Part shown: positions 32,801 through 43,200 of the stretch, piece after piece
Layout of the letters: every line of letters begins with the position of its first letter
Position numbering within the stretch: position 1 is the first letter of the stretch
NCBI GenBank assembly: GCA_030062745.1
Contig: CP099844.1
Coordinates: 7,153,551 to 7,217,550, forward strand
Reading direction: 5' to 3'
DNA length: 64,000 nucleotides
From: Capitulum mitella
Taxonomy: Eukaryota > Arthropoda > Thecostraca > Pollicipedomorpha > Pollicipedidae
Program-made: the position numbers and the translations under genes
The notes under the pieces: model-generated
Database searches by the model: none
What the model saw: the letters and a program-made list of their open reading frames with translations, nothing else
Told to the model about the DNA's origin: nothing

Positions 32801-35259
32801 AATAATTCAAACTTTCATTGCTGACAAAAATTCCCTTGCGTGTACCACCTACCCAGCCCCTTGCCATCGCAACCTCACTTTAATCGTAGTTCTGGGACAA
32901 TGAACATTCCAGAACTTCAGAGCCGATGGGGATGTCTGCCTCCAGTTGTCCGTGCCCTGTGTACAGCCCCTGACCCTCTTACTGACCCGGGCTTCAGTGT
33001 CTCCAGGTAGAGCGCCGAGATGATTTTCCGTTCGGCCAGCTGGCCGGGGTCCACTTCCTTGTCATAGAGGTGAGCCAGGTGCGGCTGGGCCATCTCCCGT
33101 CCCCATCCTCGCACCTGCGACGATCCAAGAATATAAGTCAGGGCAACTGGAGATTCAGAACTCAAGATAGCAAGTGATTCTCCCAACGGCGACTGTCAGA
33201 GAAAAGGCGACAGCGGTGCTCAGGTTCGCTTGTTGGAGTCAAGGAGGACTTGACAACAACAGCGCTGCGGGTTTTAAAGGACCTCGTCGAAGAACTGCCG
33301 GAGCCCAGCAGAAAGAAGAGCCGCAGTCACTCACAGTCAAAAACATATCTACATCGCTTACAGAAACTGCTTAATTTTACTGCCAGGGTGATCAGCGGAC
33401 GTAGAAAGATTGATACTTTAGACGCGATGAAAAATCTTGGGTGGCCTGAAGTAGATCAGATGGTGTCATAACATCAGCCGTGCCTGATAAAAACAGCGTC
33501 TGTCACTGAGCAGCCGCCGGACATACCGGATACGTTTTTTTTTTCGGGTCACAAACCATAACAGCACCAGACAAACTGAACAGCTCCTATGCCCGCGTGC
33601 AAAACTGAATTCTGGAAAAACAAGGATAGCATGCGCATCTGACAAATTCAGCAGAATTCCATCTGACCTGACACGCCTTGGCATGTATTAGTTCAAAAAA
33701 CGACTCGGAAAAGTGATGCAGCGCGGGTCGGATTTTGTGTGAGCGTTGTTCCGGCCTCTCACAGGCACAATGCCGGTGTTCTCGCTATTTCTGCGTCCTG
33801 TTGGGCCCGATGGCGTTTTGACTGTCTCCCGTGCGCACGTGTTCGCAGTATGCCCGTGATTCTTCTTTCCACAATGGACGTGCCTGTTTTTATCTCATAT
33901 TAACGTAGGCGAGCAATTGCCATATGTATGTGCACACACTCAATTTACCCATTACAATACGAGAGTCGCCATGGTGAGGAGATCAAATAAACAGCCCTCC
34001 AGGGATTCTACGGGAAAATGGAGAAAGTTCAGAAATGGAGAAATAAATGGAAATAATAACAGAGCCAAGAAAAACAGAAAATTCCCAGTAAAGTGGGCCC
34101 GGAGAGAATGAAGACAATGATAGCAACGGCAACAGAAACGGAGAGATTTTTTTGGATGTATGGCTCAGACAGATAATTACGAGCTGCCGGTGTGAGCTAC
34201 GGAATGCAATCGTCATCCAGGCCGGTGTTGTCTGTAACACAGGCACCTAAATTAAAGACCCCGGGCCCGATGATGCAGGCAGAACTGGAGGACTATTTGA
34301 GCCATGTGAAATTTAAATCAAGCAAGTCCAACGAGCAGAATTCCCAGGACTTCTTGGCCAGCCTCTGACAGACCTGCCACCGTTCTGGGTCCCGGAACTG
34401 CCGACAGGAACTCAATATCCCCGCCGCGCCCATCAACCGCCCCGAAGGCCCACTCGACGCCGCTTCTCCTCGTCTCCTCCGCCCACGGCCCTCCACCGAC
34501 TCCCATTACCGGGCCGCGGCGGCGCGCCGGGCGGCAAACGGCACCGCCGGCGCCGACGGCGAACGCCGGCCGCCGTCGGCATCGGCGCCGGATGGGGCCG
34601 CCTTCCTGAGGCCTCAGGGCGGCGCGGCCGGCGGCCGGCCCGTCTGGCCCGGCGGCGATCGATCGCCCGGCGTCCCCGTGTTGCCAGCCGGACGAGGTTC
34701 GGATCCCCTGAGGCGGCGTCTAGCCGCCGCGCCGGCCGGACGGTCGGACGCGCCACGGTTCGGCCGCAGCGGAGTTCTGGAGGGTTCGACTGATGCGAGT
34801 CGGTGCGCGGGTCCGGCCGCCGCGGCCTGCCGCCGCGCGGCACAGGACTGATAGCGGCAGTGACGGACTCGGTTGCGTCATGCATAATGCTGTCAGACAC
34901 CAAGTCGCGGTTTCGGTGGTGAACTGGCTGTTGATGCTGGCTGGTCTGACGGTGACAGCGTCCGTGACGGACCATGACTGTCATACCGCCAGTTCCGACA
35001 GCATGCTGCCTACGACTCCGGCCGCCTCGCCTCTACCTAAGCTCTTCAGCATAAGCGAGGCCACTGCGCATGACGTACCTTATAGCTGGAGGCCTTCTTG
35101 CGCAGTTCGACCACCTCCTCGTACCAGGGCGTGGTGGGGGTGGCGCGACCTGCGGCCTCTCCGTCCGGCGCATCCTTGGCGCCAGTGAACTGGCCGTCCA
35201 CGTAAGTGTAGTCGGAGAATGGCCGGAACTTGAGCTTGTACTCGGTGTTAAGCGCCGAT
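25690..35259 (-). CDS. MDM1-like microtubule/centriole protein, 5' end missing
   Basis: MDM1 in vertebrates binds microtubules and restrains centriole duplication. Five minus-strand exons join in phase: 35079-35259, 32983-33114, 31022-31097, 27680-28364 (or ending 27684) and 25690-26806. Together they encode about 728 residues. The first exon, SALNTEYKLKFRPFSDYTYV ... WYEEVVELRKKASSYK, mirrors the MDM1 repeat with NSEYRAKF at one end and VKELREKAEFYRKR at the other. VRGWGREMAQPHLAHLYDKE follows directly, as in invertebrate MDM1 proteins. The fourth exon ends in SPEPVNWTVPLDTGKTFTVT, which I also associate with that family. The C-terminal half is disordered-looking and repetitive. Exons encoding the N-terminus must lie at higher coordinates: the acceptor before 35259 needs a donor in phase 2. 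Identity is from memory of the family; no search was run. Confidence 0.7.
25777..25956 (-). repeat. Coding 36-bp minisatellite (12-residue repeat x5)
   Basis: Units read SGLFSAGSAEPA with few changes. Near-identity of the middle units at the DNA level points to recent unequal exchange. Confidence 0.8.
26107..26520 (-). repeat. Coding 51-bp minisatellite (17-residue repeat x8)
   Basis: Eight units in frame, with one two-residue insertion after the first. Variation is mostly conservative at the protein level (GED/GEE/GDD; QRSL/KRSL/HSL), suggesting selection on the peptide and not only array turnover. Confidence 0.8.
26807..27679 (-). other. MDM1-like intron D-E
   Basis: GC-rich next to exon E and AT-richer in the middle. 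A short poly-C run occurs at 27010-27018. No exon with matching phase was found. Confidence 0.5.
27680..28364 (-). CDS. MDM1-like exon D
   Basis: Acceptor TTGTGCCCGCAG. The first two bases complete a glycine with exon C. It encodes about 227 residues: a basic proline-rich start (KPKKRPIERPPAPEKARPPP), SRSAHRIAAKTKSPTK, then repeated EPSKPAEPSVPSKPAEP, then the conserved-looking end SPEPVNWTVPLDTGKTFTVT. There are two overlapping donors: GGCAG|GTGCGT (27684, phase 1) and GGTGC|GTACGG (27680, phase 2). Only the second fits the acceptor of exon E directly. Confidence 0.7.
28365..31021 (-). other. MDM1-like intron C-D with dispersed repeats
   Basis: GC-rich near exon D to about 28620, including a poly-C run near 28531, then AT-rich. 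It holds a CAGTGGCGG-family fragment near 29170-29275 (poly-G, TTTCCAGTCAACGGCC, AATATTAAAT) and the hAT MITE at 30638-30904. No nested gene was recognised. Confidence 0.5.
30638..30904. mobile_element. hAT-type MITE, 267 bp
   Basis: The left terminus is CACTAGCGTAGCCAGAG and the right terminus in reverse complement CAGTAGCGTAGCCAAGATTT. The flanking 8-mers CTTACCAT and TTTACCAC differ by two transitions and look like an aged target duplication. Same family as 50935-51202; no coding capacity. Confidence 0.65.
31022..31097 (-). CDS. MDM1-like exon C (short)
   Basis: Acceptor TTCGGTGCAG, donor CACACCG|GTAAGG. It has 25 codons plus one base and reads MALKLHAAEGGRRPHSAQPS. It is placed mainly because its in-phase (0) and out-phase (1) fit exons B and D exactly. 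Confidence 0.55.
31352..31470 (+). repeat. Dispersed repeat copy (CAGTGGAGG...GGACAGCA type)
   Basis: Plus-strand match to 9236-9345: CAGTGGAGGCACCACGTATA, CAGGACAGCAGAGCCAAATG, GAGTCCTTCTTTTCCACGCA. It lies in the MDM1-like intron B-C (31098-32982), in which I see no other feature. Confidence 0.5.
32983..33114 (-). CDS. MDM1-like exon B
   Basis: Acceptor GATCGTCGCAG, donor GGGTCA|GTAAGAG, phase 0 at both ends. Its 44 codons read VRGWGREMAQPHLAHLYDKE, then a segment ending in SALYLETLKPGS. Confidence 0.75.
34400..34870. other. CpG-rich island inside MDM1-like intron A-B
   Basis: Dense CpG with long arginine-rich open frames on both strands that look compositional. It sits in the middle of a 1.96 kb intron (33115-35078). 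It could be an internal promoter giving a shorter MDM1-like transcript, or an enhancer; nothing decides this. Confidence 0.4.
35079..35259 (-). CDS. MDM1-like exon A
   Basis: Acceptor CTGTCCTCAG, donor TATAAG|GTACGT. It has 60 full codons and one leading base. It contains the TEYKLKF and ELRKKASSY blocks that delimit the MDM1 repeat, separated by a glycine/alanine-rich insert (about 20 residues). Confidence 0.75.
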
Positions 35260-36675
35260 CTGAGGACAGAGGTCAGGCCAGCTGACACGCGAAGGTCAGG
35301 TCACCACGGTCCTCCGGTCAGCATGAACTGGTTGACAAGGGAGAAACGTTGTGTCAGCGTGGTCTGGTGGCGCAGGGAAAAAGGTCAAGGCAGCATGACC
35401 TGGTGACACAGAAAGAAAGTTCAAGCCGATGTGGCATGGTGATTACATGTGGAAGACCAGTTAAATGTGACCTGATGATTTGGCAGCTGTGTGATAGACC
35501 TCTTGCCAGCGCGACTGGGTCGCCAATGGGACCGGTCAAGTCAAGATGACCTGATGGTAACTTCCAGACGGCGATCAAACAATCGAGCTCAGGTCTCGCG
35601 AGTTGATGCCAATGCAAAATACCAGTGTCATGGAGGCTGGTCCGGAGTGCCCGTCCACACGGAGGTCCTGAGAGGCAGTCCGGTCACGCCAGTCCGTGTG
35701 GCTGGGTAAATGCGACTTGGTGCCGTGACAGTCTCACGACAAGGCTCGACCGCCACGGCCGGCTGGTGACAGCCAGCACCAGAAGAGACCAAGCCGTTGA
35801 CAGGAGGTTAGATTTAGACACTCGCTGGACTCGGCGTACAAATTGGCCTGGGGAATAGCTGTCGCCGAGATGGGCAATAAGGCTCCGGATTGGGTCATAA
35901 ATCCAGCGGGATGCCAGCCACAGGCCAGGCGGCGGACAAGAACGCATTGAAGAGGTGGACTTAAGGTGTGACGTCACCAGTCCAAGTCTTATGCAGTTGC
36001 TCTCTTGCGGAAGAAACGTAGATATCTAAATGCAGTGAGAGCAAGAACACTTTACCCCAAACGTCGGACAACTCTTTGTACGCTTTTCAATGATCAGGAT
36101 TCGAGTCGGTAATAATCAAGGATCATTTTCGCCACTACCAGCGTATTAAAGGCTGATAATCATATCTGACCTAACTTTGACGTGACCTTGACCCGGAACA
36201 AAAACAACCAGTGAATACAACGAATGACCGATTTTAAAAGATATTGCTACAAAAACAGTTTTCAGCCGAAATGCTCTCAAATACTACGATGACAGCGAAG
36301 ACAAAAAAAAGATGCAACTTATTCTCCAGTTCTGTGTCAAGAGTGGTCACTAGATGATACGAAAGTTTTAGAACAGACATCATTTGAATAGAGAATGGTG
36401 CACATAGAAACGCGTAGAAATAGTAGCTTATTATAATTTATACTTACTCACCTACCTCAGCAGCCTCGTGGTGTTTTTTGCTTTTTTATGTCCCTGGCCG
36501 AATTTTTCCTCTCCCTGATCACGCAACGAACATGAAAGCTTCTGACCAAAGATATAGCGTGTGCTAGTAAGAAGTTCTTGGAATCATTGCAGGAGTAGAT
36601 CTCCATTTTTAAATGCGGTTTGTCCCTGCATGCATACGGACACTGCTTCCGAAAATGTTAAATGTTGCCAGCGCA
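35260..36675. other. Interval upstream of exon A
   Basis: Between about 35320 and 35620 the DNA contains degenerate units around AGGTCAAGGCAGCATGACCTGG and TGGTGACA. The rest, to 36675, is AT-rich with nothing recognised. An MDM1-like N-terminal exon was looked for and not found. Confidence 0.35.
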
Positions 36676-37020
36676 GCTGCCACACCACGACTCGAACTGA
36701 GTCCCCGGGTGCCAGGCCATGATTCGAACAATCAACACATGTAAGACATTATGTCGGACCCTGTAGTCCCCAGCTGCAAGGAAACAACTCGAACTGCCCG
36801 CCCAAGGCTTTTACTGTCACCAGCAGTAGGACTACGACTTGAATTACGCCACCAGTTGTAAGACTACAACTTAATCCTTGCCATCAGCTCCTTACTTCGA
36901 CTGGCTGCTTGACTGTGACTTGAACATTCGCATCAGCTGACCAGGTTTTAAGCTGCGCAGTTGCTGTGACTGTGGCATGTCCATGTGCTCAAGCTGTAAC
37001 TTGTCCAGCTGTTCGAACAC
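36676..37020. repeat. Degenerate minisatellite (ACTCGAACTG / ACTACGACTTGAATTACG)
   Basis: Loosely repeated units of about 35-40 bases containing GACTACGACTTGAA, CACCAGTTGTAAG and similar. Low conservation. Confidence 0.4.
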
Positions 37021-37092
37021 TGGCTTGTCAGATGTTTACGTTATTTTTGTCTTACTGTGAGTTAAGATTGTCAATTATATAGCATGAGTCCC

Positions 37093-37280
37093 TCAGCCAG
37101 TGGATTTTATCTGGTTTCCGGGGTCCTCATTCGGTGTTCCCGAGTTCCACCTGGTCAAGAAATGCTGCGAGCTCTCCTCAAGGCCCTTAGAGCGTGACAT
37201 GTAATGCAGGTCGCCACACGGCGTCCGCCGAGCCGGCGGGCTTCCCACGGGCCGGCGGGGTCTCAGACAGCCGATATTGG
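37093..37280 (-). CDS. Candidate terminal exon of unrecognised minus-strand gene
   Basis: Acceptor TTCCGGGCATCGGCAG (pyrimidine tract weak). It reads 61 codons ending SSQHFLTRWNSGTPNEDPGN QIKSTG and a TGA. Composition changes sharply from GC-rich to protein-like text over its length. No domain recognised. Confidence 0.25.
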
Positions 37281-40200
37281 CTGCCGATGCCCGGAAGATG
37301 ACCTGGACGGCGGCACGCGACGGCGGCCGGCTGCGGAGTGTTGACGGCGGCGGCGGCAGCTGGCGCCGACGTCGGACCGAACAGAAAACTCCCATCGACG
37401 TCCGACCGAACAGAAACTCAGACAGACGTCCGACCGAGCAGAAACTCACGATAGACGTGCCGACCGAACAGAAACTCAGACAGACGTCCGACCGAGCAGA
37501 AACTCAGATAGACGGCCGACCGAGCAGAAACTCGACATCGACACCCGACCGAACAAAAACTCAGACAGACGTCCGACCGAGCAGAAACTCAGATACACGG
37601 CCGACCGAACAGAAACTCGACTTCGACACCCGACTGAACAAAAACTCGGCATCGACGTCACCGAACGGAAACTCAGACCAGTGTTCGGCCGAAGAGGAAC
37701 TCAGACCGGCGTCCGGCCGAACATAAACTCAGCATCGAAGGCGAGCCGGTGTTGGTGAGCTGAATCACTGCTGGAGACTTGCAAAAATTGTTTGGGGGGT
37801 GAGGATAGGATTTCAGGCCATTTTTTCCAGTCACCGCCGTAGGCCTAATGTTAAAATCCCTTTATATTGGGGGTCCGGACCTCCCGGGATGGCAGCCATG
37901 AGGTGGATTGCCGTTTTTTTGCAATTTTGTTTGCGAGGTTTTCATAAAACATGCGCCGTTGGCAAAAATAGTTGAAATATATGTCCAACAATGTTAGCAA
38001 TGGCAGGGCTAAAACTTTGTGTATTTTTGGGAGGCACTCTTCCACCCCCCCCCCCCCCACCTCCAAGTTGGTAAGATTTAGCATGGGGCCTATGGGGGTG
38101 AACTGAAAAGAGTGGTCTCGAAAACCCCATTTGCCTTCCCCCACTTCCCCACCACTTTAAAAAAATTCCACCGTGAGCAGCGATATGCATCACCATGGTG
38201 TTCCTGAGGCCCCGTTCCGTGTATGACTGGGCTCTTCGACTCTCATTAAGTTGATTGATACGATGAGGGCTCAGGCATACGCTCGTCTTCAGAGAGTTTT
38301 ATTGAAAGGCGTTAATTTCGGGTGATTCTAAGTCTGAGATGGCAGTGATGATGTGACGACGTCAGTCACAGTCGGCGGCCACATCACCGCCCCGAGGTAA
38401 GCCGGCCGACCCTATAGATCAGAGCTCATCAGAGAGGTTAGTTCTGCCGTGCGCCGTATTGGGCCGCTGAAGAATTAATCTGCCGCGCCCGGCCGGCCAT
38501 TGAGAATCGATGGCGGCCTCTGCGTGCCCGGCGGGCCGTCCCGGTCCGCCCTGTGCCTCGGCATCCGCAGGACGCCGCCGCCGTGACGGCACCGTCACAG
38601 CGCGTGTCACGGGTGGCGTCACGGCAGATGATGGATTGAGCCCTCCTGCGGTCGAGTGTGCAGAAAGAACGAGACGGATAGGTGAACGGTGCTGCCCCGC
38701 TCGGATCTTCAGGACGCAACAAGCCTGGACCTGATCCGAGACACTGGAGGGAAGAGGGACCTGATCCGAGACACTGGAGGGAAGAGGGACCTGATCCGAG
38801 ATACTGGAGGCAAGAGGGACCTGATCCGAGACACTGGAGGCAAGAGGGACCTGATCCGAGATACTGAGAAAGAAGAACCTGACCGAGAATGGAGGAAGAG
38901 GGACCTGATCCGAGACACTGGAGGGAAGAGGGACCTGATCCGAGATACTGGAGGCAAGAGGGACCTGATCCGAGATACTGGAGGCAAGAGGGACCTGATC
39001 CGAGATACTGGAGGCAAGAGGGACCTGATCCGAGATACTGGAGAGAAGAGGAACCTGATCCGAGATATTGGAGGGAAGAGGGACCTGATCCGAGATACTG
39101 GATACTGGATACGAGATAGAAGAGGGACCTGATCCAATATACTAGAGAGGAGAGGGCGTGGTTTTGCCACGCGAAATATTAATATCTGTAATTGACATCT
39201 CAGGGCAATCTCTGCCCCGTTACATGGGAACAAACTGATGTTCAATGAAATGGCGACTCATATGGACATACGTAAGCGCGTGTGTGTTCTTCTTCGGGCA
39301 AAAATTAGCACAATACGAGCCTTCGCCATGTTGCCAATAGTCGTTCAGGTATCCAACTCCTCATGTCCATGATCCATGACTTAAGGGCATCGACTTAATT
39401 GGCATTTATGTAAGTGCAATGAGCTTTTGCATTCATGCTGATTCCCCATGCTAAAGATATCTCGAATAAAAGATGTATGGTGGGAATACCCTGTGAGAGC
39501 AAAATATTACATTCAAGACTAAAGATATTAAATCAACCTCGACGACATGCCCTTCTCAACGCTAATTGTGACTATGGGCTCGCCCCAAAGTTTGATCTCA
39601 GGAAGACAGCGCCATTTTGAACAACATTTCGGTTAAAGGTGATGCCAGGCCCGAGAAAAACACACAGTTTTTTGGTGAGCATACTGGTGAACATGCAGTA
39701 CAGTTTATCCAACTTATGAAGAGGAACGTGACCACCGACTGCCACGTGACTTGCAAGAAATCCCGTGTGCAGTTCTGTTTAGAGAAATCGGGCCAGGTAT
39801 ACCCATCAGATATTTCCTCAGCGCCGGAATTAAACCCACAAAATGGAGGAAAAAACATGCTCGCCTATAAAATTTATAGTATTCAGGCACCCTCCTATCA
39901 GCACTCTAAGGCTATGCACGTAGCCACATAAAGCTCCCAGTACAGGAATGGGACGCTAAGAAGGGCGGCATCTGACAAGGGCCCATAACCAGGGCTTACT
40001 GCGCGGAGTCTGACCCTGCTGGTCAGATCCTCTGAGATGAGGGGTGCTGAAATACTTCTGCCGCAGGCTCCAAACCATACGGCGCTGACGGACCATTTCG
40101 GCGCTGTCAAGGCCACGCTGCAGCTGCCGCATGGTCCGGGCGATTTCGTTTCTGGTCAGATAGCTATGGCTTCCTGCGAGCGTCTAGCCTCGTCACCTGC

Positions 40201-43200
40201 CACGCGCCGAATATAAGCCTGGCGGGTTACCACTAAACCACAAGGATCACTTACACAGACCGCCATGGACACCAAGGATTGCGAAACTTTAATATGCAAT
40301 TTTATATAACCGCGTTTTTATCTAAAAATAGGGCATGTAGAATATCGGCATCTTAAAATGTGGCTAAGCATCTCTCGCCATCACTAAAACACTGGTTTAA
40401 CTGAGAAAGGAATGAAGAGTTTTAACTCAGAACTCTCCACTGTCACCTAAACAGGTGGGTAGTCGATCAGTGATGTCGCTTGTAAGCCAGTCATTCTGCA
40501 ACCAATCATGAAGTCACACGACAGCGATTTTCCATCCAACGAAAACAGATGAAAGGGAAAATGGGCGCCGTCCAATCTGTACACTGAGTTGAAAGCCAGA
40601 CTTGGATTGGAGCTGAGCCAGTGTCACCGAGTGAGCTGACTAATTTCATGAGCTGTGAGGATTCACCTTTGCCAATGTGTCCAGGAATGGTTTGTTTCGT
40701 AACTTAGTTTTTAGTCGTCGCCAGTACATAGGGGGTACACTTGCTTTCTGGGAGTTCTGGCAAGCTGCCCCAGAATCACTAATTTGATCGTTCCGAAATT
40801 TTGCATAGCAGATTGTGAACATTTTTGTATAATCCCGGGAAATACGAGGTCAGTGTCTTTAAATGACACTGACCCACATATGGGTCTCCGTACTTTGGTC
40901 GTTACTTGGGTCAAGATCTTCTCAGGTCAAAACCATGAACTGAAGTCACCAACCCTTTTTTTATATTTTATCAATCTCAAAGGCGAAATGATGCAATCGG
41001 AAATGCTGATTTCTATGTGGTCAGAACGTAAAAATGTGGTCCCTCAAAAACGCCCTGTTGGTTACATACCGTGGGATTCAATGGAAATCATAATTCACAG
41101 ACATGTCTTCCTTTCTGAAGTCGTCTTTAAGGCCACGGTGTAATCCAAAACGACCAAATTTGGCATCATTGTGTAGCCAAAACACTAAGCTGTACGATCG
41201 TTTTTGTTTCATTGCTCTGTCACGCTGGGGCGTCGCCATGGATTCCAAGTTGAGAGGGGGGGGGGCAGAATTTTCCAGGGGGCCTCGTAGACAAAATGGA
41301 GCCTCTTCGAAGGGGCCTCCTGATTCATACAGGGCGCTTCCCGATCCAGCAAAGGACCTCCTTATCCCAAAATGGGGCTTTCTGTTTCAGGACAGGGGCC
41401 TTTTCATACAAAGAAGGGACCTCCTAATTCAGAACATGGGCCTCCTGATTCATGAAGGGGACTTCCAACTCCCAATCCAGCAAAGGGCCTCCTTATCCCA
41501 AAACAGGGACTTCTGGTCCGGAACAGGGGCCTCCTGATATGTAAATAGAAAGAGAGAAGAGAAGGGCCTCCTAATCCAGAAAAAGAGCCTGTTGAACCAT
41601 AAAAGGGGCCTCACGGGCAAACAAAGTGACCTCGTGATGTAAACCAGGGCCTCCTGACCCCGAGCAGGGGCTACCTTATTAATGAAGGGGCCTCCTGTTC
41701 CAGAAAAAGGGACCTCTTTATGCCAAAAAAACCTCCTGAACTCGGTGAAGGACCGCCTAGCTCAGCTGTGGGGACCTCTTTGATCTGAATTTTGATAACA
41801 TATTTGTGGCTACAAAACTTTCAGTTTGGCTAAAAGGGGCATCCCAAACTTTTTTGGGGGGGGGGGGGCAAGATATACTCTTGCCTTTCCCTGCCTGCCG
41901 GTAGGGGGGCAACTGCCTTTTCTGCCCACCCACCCCCAAAGCAGCGTCGCCCCTGCTGTCACGTCAGATCAGAAATGGCGAGGGGGTCGTACCCCTCCTC
42001 CTGTACTATCGAAGGTGGCCAAATGGCGAGTTCTGGCGAGGGGAAGTTATGTTAACAAGAAAAGACGGCTTTGCTTATCACGCTTATTCTTTGGGATGCT
42101 GACATTCTGAATGACAAAGAATGACTGATTCAGAATATCATCCAGAAAACTGTGCCTGAGTTCTGGCTGATATAACTGATATAACTGGCTCGGCGTCACC
42201 ATGGCTTATCAGTCAGTGGAAAACGTTTTGAGTCAAGGGTCGTATCAGTCAGTGAGTTCCGAGTCAAAACCAAGTCGACTTACATCTGAAAGACTCCAAT
42301 TCCAGCCTAAGTTGAAGCGGAGTCAGTGAGCTTTGAGTCGGAGTCGCGTCAACTCATGGCGTTTTGAGTCAAGCGCAAGCCAGTCAGCCAATGCCATCGC
42401 GTTTCGTAGCGCCATGTCCAACAGAGTTCAAGAGTAATGAGCCGAACAGCGCCAGTCGCTGCCGGCGGGTGATCGCCGACTGGAAAATCGATAACACGAA
42501 GCCGCACCTTTTCTGCGTTGTCACCGGCTCCTGCGCCGCCGCCTTGGACGGGCTGGGACCCATCCAGGAGCCTGGAAAACACAGACGGCCGTGGCAGGTC
42601 AGATTATGACCACTGCTCACCAGGGGTCGTTTGGCAAGGAAGCGTGACGCGACGGCGCCCGACCACTACCCTCGGGCCACGCCCTCCCAGCCGCTGGTGG
42701 GGCGTGTGACGGACACAGAAGACCATTCGCTGCCGCCCAAAGACGACTTAGGATGCGCGCCACCCTCCGTGAGGGGGCTGGACGTGACGGGGGCCGGTGC
42801 CGGTTGGGCGTGGCAGGGGCGGCCGCTCGGGAACCTGTCCATGAGTCATCGGCAGGTGAGGAGAGATAGGGCAATGGCCGCCGACGGACGCGCCGACCGG
42901 CCACTGGCAGCGGCATCAAAGCCAACTCGTTTGTCTGAACAACACTAGCTCTCCTCATGCCGAGCCACAGACACCAGCAGCACCAGCGTTCACCATCCCG
43001 AGTCACGGGCACCAGCAGGCCACAGCGGCATTCACCATTCTAAGCCATGGACACATGCAAAGCAACACTCACCATCCAGAGAGATAGGTAACGGCAGAGC
43101 AGCACTCACTAGCCTGAACCAGGAATACCAGCGCAGCCAACGCCCGTTATCTCGGGCCACAGGCACCAGCTACACTTTCTCTCGTCGTCCCGGGTCGGAC

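Noticed and set aside
36650-36760. B-box-like CAGTTCGAGTCG on the minus strand, possible tRNA
   Set aside because: No convincing A box or cloverleaf; it lies in a degenerate repeat that contains several similar motifs.
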